From Reichenbachiella agariperforans (GTDB lineage Bacteria; Bacteroidota; Bacteroidia; Cytophagales; Cyclobacteriaceae), in contig NZ_FRAA01000005.1 in the NCBI RefSeq assembly GCF_900142205.1, positions 62,001-126,000 on the forward strand: 64,000 nt of DNA, given 5' to 3'. Under the pieces are notes generated by a model. It had not been told where the DNA came from and made no database searches. It worked only from the letters and a program-made list of their open reading frames with translations. The translations under genes and the position numbers were made by a program. Shown in pieces: positions 45,137 to 54,534 of this stretch. The number at the start of each line of letters is the position of its first letter. The stretch's first letter is position 1.

Positions 45137-46786
45137 CTATCTCCAAGCCTTCCATTGGTTGATCAGTGCATTAGTAGATCCATCATGAGTATCAACAGTC
45201 GCATCATCTTGCAATTCTGGCAAGATTGCACCTGCCAATTGCTTTCCGAGTTCTACTCCCCACTGATCGAAACTAAACACGTTCCAGATCACACCTTGTA
45301 CGAAGATTTTGTGCTCATACATTGCGATCATAGCTCCTAAGTTATAGGGAGTTAATTTCTTAATCAAAATAGAGTTAGTCGGTTGATTCCCTTCGAAAAC
45401 CTTGAACGGCATCAATGCATCGATCTCTTCTTCGGTTTTACCAGCAGCTAGCAGTTCTGCTACCACTTGCTCCTCTACTTTCCCCTTCATCAACGCTTCG
45501 GTCTGCGCAAAGAAGTTAGCCAATAATTTAGGGTGATGATCCCCTACTGGGTTTTGGCTTTGAGCTGTAGCAATGAAGTCTGATGCGATCAACTTCGTCC
45601 CTTGGTGAATCAGTTGATAAAACGCATGCTGACCATTGGTCCCAGGTTCTCCCCAGATCACTTGACCAGTTTGTATAGCGATCGGGTCACCGTTTCTGTC
45701 TACGAATTTACCATTACTCTCCATATCACCTTGCTGCAAGTAGCTCGCAAATCGGTGCAAGTACTGGTCATAAGGAAGGATTGCATGTGATTCTGCTCCA
45801 AAAAAGTTGTTGTACCAAATTCCCAAAAGTGCCAAAATAACAGGCAGGTTTTCTCCGAATGCTGTCTCTCTAAAGTGAATATCCATCGCTTCTGCTCCGT
45901 CTAGCAACTCCTTGAAGTTATCAAAACCAATCGTCAAAGCAATAGATGCGCCTATAGATGACCACAGTGAGTATCGACCGCCTACCCAATCCCAAAACTC
46001 AAACATATTTTTCGCATCGATACCGAATGCCTCTACAGCAGTTTGGTTGGTAGATAGTGCGATGAAATGCTTCGCAATCTCAGTCTCCGATTTGGCATAG
46101 TCCAAAAACCAATCCTTCGCAGATTGTGCATTAGTCATGGTCTCCTGCGTCGTAAAAGTCTTAGAAGCCACGATAAACAGTGTTTCCTCTGGGTTGACTT
46201 TCTGCAGGACTTGGTGGATATGAGACCCATCTACGTTCGATACAAAATGGGCTGTAATCCCCTCTACGGTGTAAGGCTTCAATGCTTCGGTGACCATATA
46301 AGGCCCCAAATCAGACCCTCCAATCCCGATATTGACAATGGTATTGAGTTTCTTTCCAGAGTAGCCCTTGAGTTCTCCCGCATGAAACTGTTTAGCGAAT
46401 GCTTCTACTTTCTTTAGCTCCGTTTGGATCAAAGGTCGTACATCTACACCATCCACGAGCAACGGCTCAGTGCTGTTACTTCGAAGTGCTGTGTGCAGGA
46501 CTGCACGGTTTTCTGTTTCATTGATTTTTTCGCCAGTGAACATCGCTTCTATGGCTTCTTTGAGTTGGCACTCTTCAGCTAACTTCAGCAACGCAGCGAT
46601 GGTCTTCTCATCAATGATATTTTTGGAGTAATCCACTAAAAATTCTTTCCATTGGATAGAAAACTTAGAGAACCGCTCAGGATCATTGTTGAACATTTCT
46701 ATGATAGGTTCTTTCGAGATCTCTTCGTACAGATCTTCTAAGTCAGCCCAAGAGTCCGTTTGTGCTGGGTTTACTTTTGGAAACAT
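45137..46786 (-). CDS. pgi: Glucose-6-phosphate isomerase
   Basis: Interconverts glucose-6-phosphate and fructose-6-phosphate. 549 residues, full length of the E. coli-type enzyme. Signature 1 appears as [15 protein letters not shown], signature 2 as [17 protein letters not shown]. The conserved [14 protein letters not shown] and [13 protein letters not shown] are also present. Confidence 0.96.
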   Translation of the reverse strand: MFPKVNPAQTDSWADLEDLYEEISKEPIIEMFNNDPERFSKFSIQWKEFLVDYSKNIIDEKTIAALLKLAEECQLKEAIEAMFTGEKINETENRAVLHTALRSNSTEPLLVDGVDVRPLIQTELKKVEAFAKQFHAGELKGYSGKKLNTIVNIGIGGSDLGPYMVTEALKPYTVEGITAHFVSNVDGSHIHQVLQKVNPEETLFIVASKTFTTQETMTNAQSAKDWFLDYAKSETEIAKHFIALSTNQTAVEAFGIDAKNMFEFWDWVGGRYSLWSSIGASIALTIGFDNFKELLDGAEAMDIHFRETAFGENLPVILALLGIWYNNFFGAESHAILPYDQYLHRFASYLQQGDMESNGKFVDRNGDPIAIQTGQVIWGEPGTNGQHAFYQLIHQGTKLIASDFIATAQSQNPVGDHHPKLLANFFAQTEALMKGKVEEQVVAELLAAGKTEEEIDALMPFKVFEGNQPTNSILIKKLTPYNLGAMIAMYEHKIFVQGVIWNVFSFDQWGVELGKQLAGAILPELQDDATVDTHDGSTNALINQWKAWR

Positions 46787-46824
46787 ATTCGTTATACTTT
46801 TTGATAAATTATTTTGCCCTTAAA

Positions 46825-47484
46825 TCAGACGAGATCTATAATCTCCTCCAACGAATCAACAACTGTAACTGCCATGTGCAGATCCTGATTGCCAGAGTTA
46901 GGATTCTTAAAACCAATAGATGCCATCCCAGCCGCATTGGCTGCCAGAATACCACTATTTGAATCTTCAATCACCAAACATTTGTGGGGATCTACAGCGA
47001 GCTTTTGCGCTGCTAATAAAAAAATATCAGGATTGGGTTTTGCCTGTTTCACATCATCACTACTTACATAATCTTGAAAGTAGTTTGAGATGCCAAATTT
47101 ATCTAAAACCAAACGAATATTATGCCCTGTAGCAGAAGAAGCTACGATCATTTTTTTATTAAGCTTTTCGAGATGACTGAGCAAATAGCGTAATCCATGG
47201 AGAGGTTCCATTTCTTCTTCTTGGATGTACATCAGGTACTGCTCGTCGGATGTCTTGGTCAGAGTTTCTACATCATCGTTCAGTGCAAAACGCTCGACAA
47301 AATACTTCCATTTGACTGAGGTCTTTCTACCTACAAACTCATCATGCAGCTCTGGTTCTACCCGATACCCTCTATCAAACATCATCTGATCCACGACATA
47401 GCGCGAAACAGGTTCACTATCTATGATCACCCCATCCATATCGAATATAACCGCATCGATACCCTCAAAATCTATTTTACTCAT
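46825..47484 (-). CDS. HAD-superfamily phosphatase, beta-phosphoglucomutase-like
   Basis: 219 residues: catalytic DMDGVIIDSEP (D15, D17), the Thr/Ser motif (IVASSATG), Lys in KQAKPNPDIFLLAAQ, and the acidic motif VIEDSNSGILAAN. Cap domain of the four-helix type, so beta-phosphoglucomutase or a sugar-phosphate phosphatase. It starts inside the stop of the upstream barrel gene (ATGA) and is 38 bases before pgi, perhaps part of the same transcript. Confidence 0.88.
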   Translation of the reverse strand: MSKIDFEGIDAVIFDMDGVIIDSEPVSRYVVDQMMFDRGYRVEPELHDEFVGRKTSVKWKYFVERFALNDDVETLTKTSDEQYLMYIQEEEMEPLHGLRYLLSHLEKLNKKMIVASSATGHNIRLVLDKFGISNYFQDYVSSDDVKQAKPNPDIFLLAAQKLAVDPHKCLVIEDSNSGILAANAAGMASIGFKNPNSGNQDLHMAVTVVDSLEEIIDLV

Positions 47485-48215
47485 TTAGTAAATAACAGCA
47501 CACCTAATTTTAAATCAAAGGAAATAGGTAATGGATATTTATCAATATTCTCGACCGTATTGATATTAGTCTGCACATCCTCTTCAGTATACACAAAGGC
47601 TGGTGTAATATCCTTGTCTACATAATTAAAGTTAACACCTGTCTCAAAGAACATTTTCTGATCAGCAAAAGTCAAGCGATACCCCAGCATGACATAGTAG
47701 GTCATGACTGTAGTGCGATAGTCCTCTGTCACATTTCTATAATAGTATCGACCTGCCCCCTCATGAATAGACACCACGTAGGACGCACTATAATCTGACT
47801 GTAAATAAGAATACCCCGTTCCAAAGAAAGGTTTGTGTTTTCCTGTCAAGGCATAATATTTAAACTCACCAAAAGCCTTAAACCCTTGCTCATGATCTAT
47901 AACATCATTGTCCCCTATATCTGAAAAAAATCTCACAATAGGAATCTCTATCTCGCCAGTTCGTCTATCCTCCATGGTCGCCCACATTTCTGACCCCATC
48001 AATGGACCTCCACCCACTTCGATACAAATTTGATCTTTGAACAAGGCATGTGCAGAAAATAACACGGCTGGATAGTTGCTAAATATAGGTGCAAAATTGA
48101 CTCCTATACCAGCATTAAAATCTTGAACATTATAATCCTGTGCTTGCACTGCTGTGCCACTGACACCTATCAATAAAGCAATAGCAAGAATGATCTTATT
48201 TAGTTTGGTTGGCAT
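47481..48215 (-). CDS. Hypothetical outer-membrane beta-barrel, 244 residues
   Basis: Signal peptide (LAIALLIGVSGTAVQAQ). Alternating strands rich in Tyr and Phe (FGEFKYYALTGKHKPFFGTGYSYL, then TVMTYYVMLGYRLTF in shorter units) end in FDLKLGVLLFTK with Phe near the C-terminus, as expected for a barrel of about eight strands. No family recognised. It follows the LVIVD lipoprotein genes by three bases and probably functions with them. Confidence 0.6.
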   Translation of the reverse strand: MPTKLNKIILAIALLIGVSGTAVQAQDYNVQDFNAGIGVNFAPIFSNYPAVLFSAHALFKDQICIEVGGGPLMGSEMWATMEDRRTGEIEIPIVRFFSDIGDNDVIDHEQGFKAFGEFKYYALTGKHKPFFGTGYSYLQSDYSASYVVSIHEGAGRYYYRNVTEDYRTTVMTYYVMLGYRLTFADQKMFFETGVNFNYVDKDITPAFVYTEEDVQTNINTVENIDKYPLPISFDLKLGVLLFTK

Positions 48216-48218
48216 AGC

Positions 48219-48965
48219 TTAGTAGTTTATTTTGCTCAAAACACTCAATGTCCCATCAGTACCTACCTTAGCCTGTACCAATCCAGTACGGGTAGTAATG
48301 ATAAGGTTTTCTCCATCTCTGATAAAGTCAATCGCTGTGATCTCATCATAAGACACCACCTCTGTCACGGCAGTTACATCTGTAATATCAAAGACTTTCA
48401 TCCCGTTCAATCCCTGTCCCACATAGAGATAGTTGTCAAACAGCACCAAACCATAAGGAGAAGCCACATCATAGGAAGCCGTCAAACTAGGCGCTGATAT
48501 ATCTGACAGGTTGATAATATCCAACACGTCACTACCTCCCCCACAGGTATTTGAACTACGGAGCGTGGAATATGCATAGCTACCATCAGACACGACAGGA
48601 TCACATGCAGTGATATGATCATACGAAGACACATAGCTCGGTTGATTCACATTCGTGATATCGTAGAACAAAACACCCGAAGTAGTCCCTAGGTAAAGTA
48701 TATCTCCTAACCGGAACAACGTTTCTACTTCTCTATCGACATAGACCTTTGACAACTGGCTCAGTTGCTCAAAATCTGTCACATCATAGATAGACAAAGA
48801 GTTCTCCTCTACCACATAAAGGTATTTACTATCGATTTGAAATTTAGCAATCGATCCACTCGTAGAAGTGCCTTGATTATCAAACTCAAAGGCAGATTCA
48901 CCATCCTCACATGACCACAAGGCAAATGCGAGAACTATCGTTAATATTAAGTTTAGTTTCTTCAT
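48219..48965 (-). CDS. LVIVD-repeat lipoprotein (beta-propeller)
   Basis: 248 residues; lipobox near ALWSC (Cys 19) followed by an acidic spacer. Repeats of the LVIVD type follow, such as YVVEENSLSIYDVTDFEQL, LGTTSGVLFYDITNVNQP and YVGQGLNGMKVFDITDVTAV, which form blades of a propeller. The role is unknown. It begins one base after the previous gene's stop and shares the blade pattern with it. Confidence 0.75.
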   Translation of the reverse strand: MKKLNLILTIVLAFALWSCEDGESAFEFDNQGTSTSGSIAKFQIDSKYLYVVEENSLSIYDVTDFEQLSQLSKVYVDREVETLFRLGDILYLGTTSGVLFYDITNVNQPSYVSSYDHITACDPVVSDGSYAYSTLRSSNTCGGGSDVLDIINLSDISAPSLTASYDVASPYGLVLFDNYLYVGQGLNGMKVFDITDVTAVTEVVSYDEITAIDFIRDGENLIITTRTGLVQAKVGTDGTLSVLSKINY

Positions 48966-48966
48966 C

Positions 48967-49524
48967 TTAGTAGTAGCATTGAGGGTCTAGTATAGTTTGT
49001 TTCTCCCATCCGATCACAGTTCCTTTTTCATCATCCACGCACTCGAAGTAAAACCCTGGCAATGGAGGCAAGTCACCAGTCACACCAATATCAAACATAC
49101 CGACACTACGTCTAACATCCAGACTACCGTCTGACATGATCTTGATTGCTAATAGATCAAAACCTGAATCAGCATACACCACATTATCCTTGACGGCTAT
49201 GTTGTTGTTTTTAGGGATATTGAAAAAGCCAGATTTGACGGGGCTACTTGGCGTGGAGTTGTCAATTATATGAAAGCCACGGCTCGCCTCGGAGATAAAA
49301 ATATAATCTGCGTATTTATATATTTTACCCGGGTTGATAAATTCCTGCGCTTCGGTAATCTCTACTTCGGTAGATTCATCTAACGAATAGATCGGCACGT
49401 ATGCTTCGATGTAGCCATTGTTAAAAACAGGCACATCATCATCCACACAGGCAAACATTACAGCAGCCAACGACACAGTATATATAAATGAGTGCCACCT
49501 GCTTAGTCTAGTAGTTGTTTTCAT
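48967..49524 (-). CDS. Lipoprotein with LVIVD-like sequence, first gene of the set
   Basis: 185 residues. The hydrophobic YTVSLAAVMFACVDDD places Cys 26 in a lipobox. The mature part contains ISEASRGFHIIDNSTPSS and VKDNVVYADSGFDLLAI, two incomplete LVIVD-like blades. It ends with QTILDPQCYY. Expected on the outer membrane or cell surface. Function unknown; together with the next two genes it forms a lipoprotein-barrel unit. Confidence 0.65.
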   Translation of the reverse strand: MKTTTRLSRWHSFIYTVSLAAVMFACVDDDVPVFNNGYIEAYVPIYSLDESTEVEITEAQEFINPGKIYKYADYIFISEASRGFHIIDNSTPSSPVKSGFFNIPKNNNIAVKDNVVYADSGFDLLAIKIMSDGSLDVRRSVGMFDIGVTGDLPPLPGFYFECVDDEKGTVIGWEKQTILDPQCYY

Positions 49525-49583
49525 AGTTGGTTCATTTTTTATTAAAGTTAAGCATTATCAATACATAATTACCCACACTAGTA

Positions 49584-49763
49584 CTAGTGATTTTTTAGTC
49601 GTTTGAGGTAATAATGCACCCCGTAAGCAGCTGCCCATACCCCTAGTGCGATTAGGGAATATTCCAGTTGCTGGGTTTTGGATCGTAAACTCACATAAAA
49701 AGCCCATATCGCTACTGCAAACATGATCCAATACACTACCGTCAACACTTTGATCTTATTCAT
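49584..49763 (-). CDS. Small two-helix membrane protein, 59 residues
   Basis: Short but well supported: starts MNKIKVLTVVYWIMFAVAIW, has a second hydrophobic helix (LIALGVWAAAYGVHYYL), and ends in basic KRLKNH. A KTQQ turn separates the helices. Its ATG overlaps the stop of the NTF2-like gene upstream (ATGA), the pattern seen throughout this window, so it is probably translated as the last gene of the NfeD operon. No family recognised. Confidence 0.6.
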   Translation of the reverse strand: MNKIKVLTVVYWIMFAVAIWAFYVSLRSKTQQLEYSLIALGVWAAAYGVHYYLKRLKNH

Positions 49764-50218
49764 CTCTTCTCTCTTGCTAAAATTTCCAAATAGGATTTAA
49801 TATTCTCATTCGACACGAGTACGGCCAGATTATATTGATTGATCTGCCATTGTGCTCCGTCATGCATCAGAACTCCAGAGCCTCGACACGGCCCCATCCA
49901 TGTCTCGAGGACTTCCTCGAACCAAGCCATTTTTTGATCCTGACTCAGAAAAACTTTCCTTCTCTTCGGGTGAAAATCCCAAGTATTTTTTTGCGCAAAA
50001 TAAGGTTCGCAGAAAGTCTGAAACTCCCCTTTTGTCCAGACTTCTGACTCATCCGTCCCCAGATAATAACCATCCTCAGCGATCACATCAAAGTAGCTTT
50101 CATAATCAGCATTAGCGGCTGCCTGATGCCAATCATCCATCAGCTGATTAATTTCAGCCTCTTGCGCTCGTATCTGCAATGAGGCAATCAACAAAACAAC
50201 GACTAAAACTCTCTTCAT
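49760..50218 (-). CDS. Secreted NTF2/SnoaL-like protein (DUF4440-like)
   Basis: 152 residues with signal peptide (VLVVVLLIASLQIRAQ). The mature part has the NTF2-like helix EINQLMDDWHQAAANADYESYFDVI and later strands (MAWFEEVLETWMG, GAQWQINQYNLAVLV). NTF2-like proteins bind small ligands. Its start overlaps the NfeD gene stop by one base. Confidence 0.7.
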   Translation of the reverse strand: MKRVLVVVLLIASLQIRAQEAEINQLMDDWHQAAANADYESYFDVIAEDGYYLGTDESEVWTKGEFQTFCEPYFAQKNTWDFHPKRRKVFLSQDQKMAWFEEVLETWMGPCRGSGVLMHDGAQWQINQYNLAVLVSNENIKSYLEILAREKR

Positions 50219-51564
50219 TATGCTTTCATTTTCACTTTCAAGGAATTCCCTTCCTGGCCAATCACGACGATGGCACTATCCTTATCTATGTACTCTCCTC
50301 TACTGTATGCGTCATGGATTTCTTCATCGATCATCACTTTACCACTCGGACGCAGGACAGTATAAGCCACACCTTCTTTACCGAGGAAAGATTCCTTTTT
50401 GAAGTTAGACGAATAGCCTTGTTTGGCATCCATGACCATGGGCAATGATACGCGCTTAAACATCTGAGAATCTATCAACCGAACACCCCCCACAAACATC
50501 AAGATAAATGCGCCGATCAGTCCCAAAAATGTCGTCAAAGCAGCAGTAGCGATAGTATCCGCTGGCACGAAAGAGAAATCAAACAGGTCATTGTTAATCA
50601 TCACCAGTATCAACGCACCCGTAGACAAGAAAATTCCCGCAATCCCCGCAACCCCAAAACCAGGGATCACAAATATCTCCAGACCGATCAATACGATTCC
50701 TATAAAGAACAACGCCAACTCCCAGTACTCCGCGAGACCGTTCATATAGTATGGAATGAAGTAGAGTACCAGCGCCACTAATGCAGCCAAAATCGGAAAA
50801 CCTACTCCCGGAGACTGTAGCTCAAAATAGATTCCGCCCAGTATGATCAGTATAAGAATGCCACTCACGAAAGGATTGATAAACACTGCTATAATTTTCT
50901 CCGATAATCCCAATTCAAACTCATATAGCTCATAGTCTGCTACGCCTGATCTTTCCATGATTTGGCCCAGATCATCTACCTGTGCCTCACAAAAACCGTG
51001 TTTAATTGCCTCTGAGGTCGAAAAAGTAATCACCTTGCCAGTAGCGGATATTCCATCCACCTCTATCGTCTCATCGACCATCGCCTCAGCAATCTGTGGG
51101 TTTCGACCTGTAGCCTCTGCAGTAGAACGCATGATAGAGCGCATATACGACTGATATTTGTCTGGCGCAGCAGAACCATCCTGCGTCACCACAGTGGCTG
51201 CTCCTATCGAAGCACCCTTTGCCATGAATATGCTATCACATGCTATCGAAATCAGCGCACCCGCCGAGGCGGCATCCTTGTTGATATAGACATACACGGG
51301 TTTTTCGAACTCCAAAACACGTGTACGAATATCATCTGCATCATTGAGTGCTCCGCCATAAGTATCCATTTCTATGACAACTATGTCAGCACCCACTTCG
51401 AGCGCTTTGTCTAGTGCTTGTTCAGTATAGCGATTGGTTCGGGGATCTATCTCCGCGTCCAGTTTCATCAAGAACACTAAGGTGCTGTCGGTTTGTGTCC
51501 ACCCCATGAGAGACATACACAGAAGACCAACGAAACAGAGGAAAAAATATAGTTTAGATTTCAT
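50218..51564 (-). CDS. NfeD-family membrane-bound serine protease (ClpP class)
   Basis: 448 residues. Signal peptide, then a ClpP-like domain with the probable Ser-Lys dyad S100 (NKDAASAGALIS) and K136. Five or six membrane segments follow (about 225-380, such as FVSGILILIILGGIYF and VAGIAGIFLSTGALILVM). A C-terminal OB-fold of the NfeD type follows (VAYTVLRPSGKVMI, IVVIGQEGNSLKVK). Family members work with SPFH/stomatin proteins in membrane quality control; no SPFH gene lies next to it here. Confidence 0.9.
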   Translation of the reverse strand: MKSKLYFFLCFVGLLCMSLMGWTQTDSTLVFLMKLDAEIDPRTNRYTEQALDKALEVGADIVVIEMDTYGGALNDADDIRTRVLEFEKPVYVYINKDAASAGALISIACDSIFMAKGASIGAATVVTQDGSAAPDKYQSYMRSIMRSTAEATGRNPQIAEAMVDETIEVDGISATGKVITFSTSEAIKHGFCEAQVDDLGQIMERSGVADYELYEFELGLSEKIIAVFINPFVSGILILIILGGIYFELQSPGVGFPILAALVALVLYFIPYYMNGLAEYWELALFFIGIVLIGLEIFVIPGFGVAGIAGIFLSTGALILVMINNDLFDFSFVPADTIATAALTTFLGLIGAFILMFVGGVRLIDSQMFKRVSLPMVMDAKQGYSSNFKKESFLGKEGVAYTVLRPSGKVMIDEEIHDAYSRGEYIDKDSAIVVIGQEGNSLKVKMKA

Positions 51565-51607
51565 TCAGACAGAATTGTAAATTAGAATCTTAGTTACTGG
51601 CAATTAT

Positions 51608-52429
51608 ATGGATTTCTATCCTAATTTGTGTTTTAAACCTCTAGCAACCGTACATAATTTGTCTACCGAATCACCACTCAGCCACCTAGAACTCACCACC
51701 GCTGGCCCCATTCTCTACATGCTCCCTGACCCCAGCGGCCAGTACTTGACTTTAGAGTATCTTGACGATGACATTCCTGCCTTCTATCTGGTCAATCTAA
51801 CGACACAGGAAATCACAAAAGAGTTGTCTCTAGGTAATGATTATCAAAATGTAGTGCTAAAATCATTCTCAAATGAATATGTTCTAACCCAGCGATTTTC
51901 GGATCAGAACAACCCCAACTCAGTAGAGATTTTCAGTTTTAGATGGGGAGACCCAAACCCAACCTTTGCACAGATTGACTCTCAAATATTGGATCATGGA
52001 GCAGGCTGGATCAAAACCCCTCACCCACACTTTCAGGGCAAGACCGTGCTGATGGATGTATTGACTGGTGAGGTTTTGTCACAAGTCGATGACAAGAATA
52101 AAACAACTGAAACTCGCTACCCAACAGCCTACTCCGATCAATCCAGTTATTTCACCTGGTTTGAAAAATTATTAAACCAGCAAGATTTGATGCCTGTCAA
52201 GTCCTGTGAATTCTTGAAAGAACAAAAAAGACTTATTGTTTCTTATTATGTCATCGAAAACAAAAAAGTATCCAACTACTTATCCATCTTTGATGAACAG
52301 GGACAACATTTGGAGAAGTTTTTGTTAGCTGATGGTCTCAAAGGAATCGGTAAAGACACCTTCTTCGTTTGTAATAATCAACTCATTTTTGTCACAGGTA
52401 AATCCACATTGAATGTCATTCATCTATAA
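51608..52429 (+). CDS. Hypothetical protein, 273 residues, propeller-like
   Basis: No signal peptide. A run of beta strands with WD-like spacing (ILYMLPDPSGQYLTLEYLDD, VEIFSFRWGDPNP, YLSIFDEQGQHLEKF) suggests a partial propeller. It may correspond to DUF4905, a Bacteroidota family known to me only by name, so the match is tentative. Its last 17 bases overlap the LysM gene. Confidence 0.5.
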   Translation: MDFYPNLCFKPLATVHNLSTESPLSHLELTTAGPILYMLPDPSGQYLTLEYLDDDIPAFYLVNLTTQEITKELSLGNDYQNVVLKSFSNEYVLTQRFSDQNNPNSVEIFSFRWGDPNPTFAQIDSQILDHGAGWIKTPHPHFQGKTVLMDVLTGEVLSQVDDKNKTTETRYPTAYSDQSSYFTWFEKLLNQQDLMPVKSCEFLKEQKRLIVSYYVIENKKVSNYLSIFDEQGQHLEKFLLADGLKGIGKDTFFVCNNQLIFVTGKSTLNVIHL

Positions 52430-53696
52430 GTCACTATTCATTTTCATCTTGACAATTCCCGCTCTCTATCAGACACATGGGCATACGCTGGACAGTCTGC
52501 GTATGGAAAAGATCAATGGAAAGCGTTTCATCATACACCGAGCAGAACCACAAGAGACTCTCTATGCCATCTCACGACACTACAATGTCACTGTTGACGA
52601 GATAAAAGAGTATAACCCCTCCCTCAGTGATGGATTAAAAATGTATACTGAGCTAAAAATCCCTTACAACAAAACGACGCAAAAGATAGATCAATCCTTT
52701 CCTAAAACTCATCAATTCAACTCAGACCAATCCCAAACACATATCGTAGCACAAGGAGAAACTCTCTTTGCTATCTCTAGGTTATATAACATATCAGTAG
52801 ACTCACTCAAAGCCTACAACCATCTCTACACCAATAGTCTTAGCGTCGGAGACACCCTCGTTTTAGGTCAAGAACAAAAAACTGCACCCAGTCCAGCTAC
52901 ACAAAAACAATCGTCTACACCTCTCACTGGATCGCGCTACCATGTAGTACAGCCTTCCGAAACCTTGTTTGGGATATCCCGAACCTATGACATCAGTGTA
53001 GATTCACTGCGTAGCTACAACCAGCTCATGTCCAACAGTCTCAGTATTGGAGATACGCTAGATTTAGGTATGCAACCCCGCCCCAACCTCACGACTCCAA
53101 CATCACCTCACGAGTCAGCTGAGCCCATAGACAGCTCCCTCTACCACTTCGTCCAGCCATCAGAGACATTGTTCAGAATATCCAAGACATACGACGTAGA
53201 CCTAGACACCTTGGTGGCTTGGAATCACCTAGAATCTTATAATCTCGACATTGGTCAAAAACTAATCATATCGGAAAGAGCCCCTTCCATGACCCAAGAA
53301 GAAGTCAAAGAAGAAGAAACCAAACTGAAACCTAAAAAGAAAAAACAACCACTCGATACGATCTTCGTCAAGACAGACAACGCCCCCATCAAAACAAAAG
53401 CAAGTGTAAACAGCGATGGGAAAGTCGAAATCCAACAAGAAGGGTTCGCGATGGAAATACAAGACACCGACCATACCACTAAATATCTCGCACTACATAG
53501 AGATGCTGCCCCAGGTACCAAAATACGTGTAACCAACCAAATGAATGGCAACACAGTAGTAGTACGAGTCGTCGGTATCCTTCCAGAGACTGGACTCAAC
53601 AAAAATGTAATGATTCGTATCTCTCATGCGGCTTTCGAGGGATTAGGAGGTATAGACATCAAAGTTCCCGTCAAGTCGAAGTACGTAGAGCAATAG
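52413..53696 (+). CDS. Secreted protein with four LysM domains and an RlpA-like domain
   Basis: 427 residues. Signal peptide (LFIFILTIPALYQTHG). Four LysM domains bind peptidoglycan: near 38-90 (AEPQETLYAISRHYNVTVD), 110-155 (AQGETLFAISRLYNIS), 172-220 (QPSETLFGISRTYDIS) and 245-290 (QPSETLFRISKTYDV). A Lys/Glu-rich linker (KEEETKLKPKKKKQP) follows. The C-terminal 80 residues resemble a double-psi beta-barrel of the RlpA type (APGTKIRVTNQMNGNTVVVRV). The catalytic-like Asp of RlpA is not obvious, so it may be a structural or binding domain. Confidence 0.85.
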   Translation: MSFIYKSLFIFILTIPALYQTHGHTLDSLRMEKINGKRFIIHRAEPQETLYAISRHYNVTVDEIKEYNPSLSDGLKMYTELKIPYNKTTQKIDQSFPKTHQFNSDQSQTHIVAQGETLFAISRLYNISVDSLKAYNHLYTNSLSVGDTLVLGQEQKTAPSPATQKQSSTPLTGSRYHVVQPSETLFGISRTYDISVDSLRSYNQLMSNSLSIGDTLDLGMQPRPNLTTPTSPHESAEPIDSSLYHFVQPSETLFRISKTYDVDLDTLVAWNHLESYNLDIGQKLIISERAPSMTQEEVKEEETKLKPKKKKQPLDTIFVKTDNAPIKTKASVNSDGKVEIQQEGFAMEIQDTDHTTKYLALHRDAAPGTKIRVTNQMNGNTVVVRVVGILPETGLNKNVMIRISHAAFEGLGGIDIKVPVKSKYVEQ

Positions 53697-53703
53697 CAGG
53701 ACA

Positions 53704-54468
53704 ATGATAGATCAACGTTTGATTGATTTTTTGGATGAAAAAGTGACGCTCTACAACCGCCCTGACTTCATCGCCGAAGATCCAATTTGTATCCCTCATG
53801 CTTTTCAAAAGCAGCAGGATATAGAAATCGCAGGACTATTTGCCGCGACTCTAGCTTGGGGATTGCGAAAAACCATTATCAACAAATGCCGAGAACTATT
53901 GGCCATGATGGACAATACACCTCATGATTTTGTACTGAACCACTCAGAAGATGATCTAAAGCCTCTTCTGAACTTCAAGCACCGAACCTTCAACGCAACT
54001 GATACTTTATATTTCATCGCTTTTCTGAAGCATCACTACCAGCGACATGAATCGCTCGAAACGGCCTTCATCTCACCAACAGGCAATACGACCAAAGATG
54101 CTTTGACGCACTATCACGACTACTTCTTCAGTCTAGATTTTGCGCCAGACCGTACCAAAAAGCATGTGTCTACCCCTCAGCGAAAATCAGCCTGCAAACG
54201 CATCAACATGTTTCTAAGGTGGATGGTGAGGCAAGATAACCTCGGCGTAGATTTCGGGATTTGGAACACGCTACAACCCTCACAACTCATCTGCCCACTA
54301 GATGTGCATGTACAGCGAACGGCTCTCAAACTCAACCTACTCTCTCGCACACAAAGCGACTGGCAAGCCGCCGAACAACTGACTCAGCAACTTCGACTCA
54401 TGGATTTGAAAGACCCTGTCAAATATGACTTTGCACTGTTCGGACTAGGTGTGATTGAGAAGTTTTAA
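53704..54468 (+). CDS. TIGR02757-family protein (DUF2400)
   Basis: 254 residues. Family-typical segments: DIEIAGLFAATLAWGLRKTI, LNFKHRTFNATDTLYFI, KRINMFLRWMVRQDNLGVD and the final KYDFALFGLGVIEKF. Widespread in Bacteroidota with no established function; the helical fold resembles HhH/base-excision proteins, but this is unproven. It begins eight bases after the LysM gene, so both are read together. Confidence 0.85.
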   Translation: MIDQRLIDFLDEKVTLYNRPDFIAEDPICIPHAFQKQQDIEIAGLFAATLAWGLRKTIINKCRELLAMMDNTPHDFVLNHSEDDLKPLLNFKHRTFNATDTLYFIAFLKHHYQRHESLETAFISPTGNTTKDALTHYHDYFFSLDFAPDRTKKHVSTPQRKSACKRINMFLRWMVRQDNLGVDFGIWNTLQPSQLICPLDVHVQRTALKLNLLSRTQSDWQAAEQLTQQLRLMDLKDPVKYDFALFGLGVIEKF

Positions 54469-54481
54469 AAAGTGACCAAAC

Positions 54482-54510
54482 AAAAAAGGTCTCGACCAAA
54501 TCGAGACCTT
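54482..54510 (-). terminator. Terminator after pyrE
   Basis: AAGGTCTCGA and TCGAGACCTT pair (10 bp, 5-nt loop), followed on the minus strand by T residues. It lies 25 bases past the pyrE stop. It may also end the convergent plus-strand operon, but its plus-side T run is poor. Confidence 0.8.
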
Positions 54511-54534
54511 CCTATTCCTTCAAAAAATCAACCC

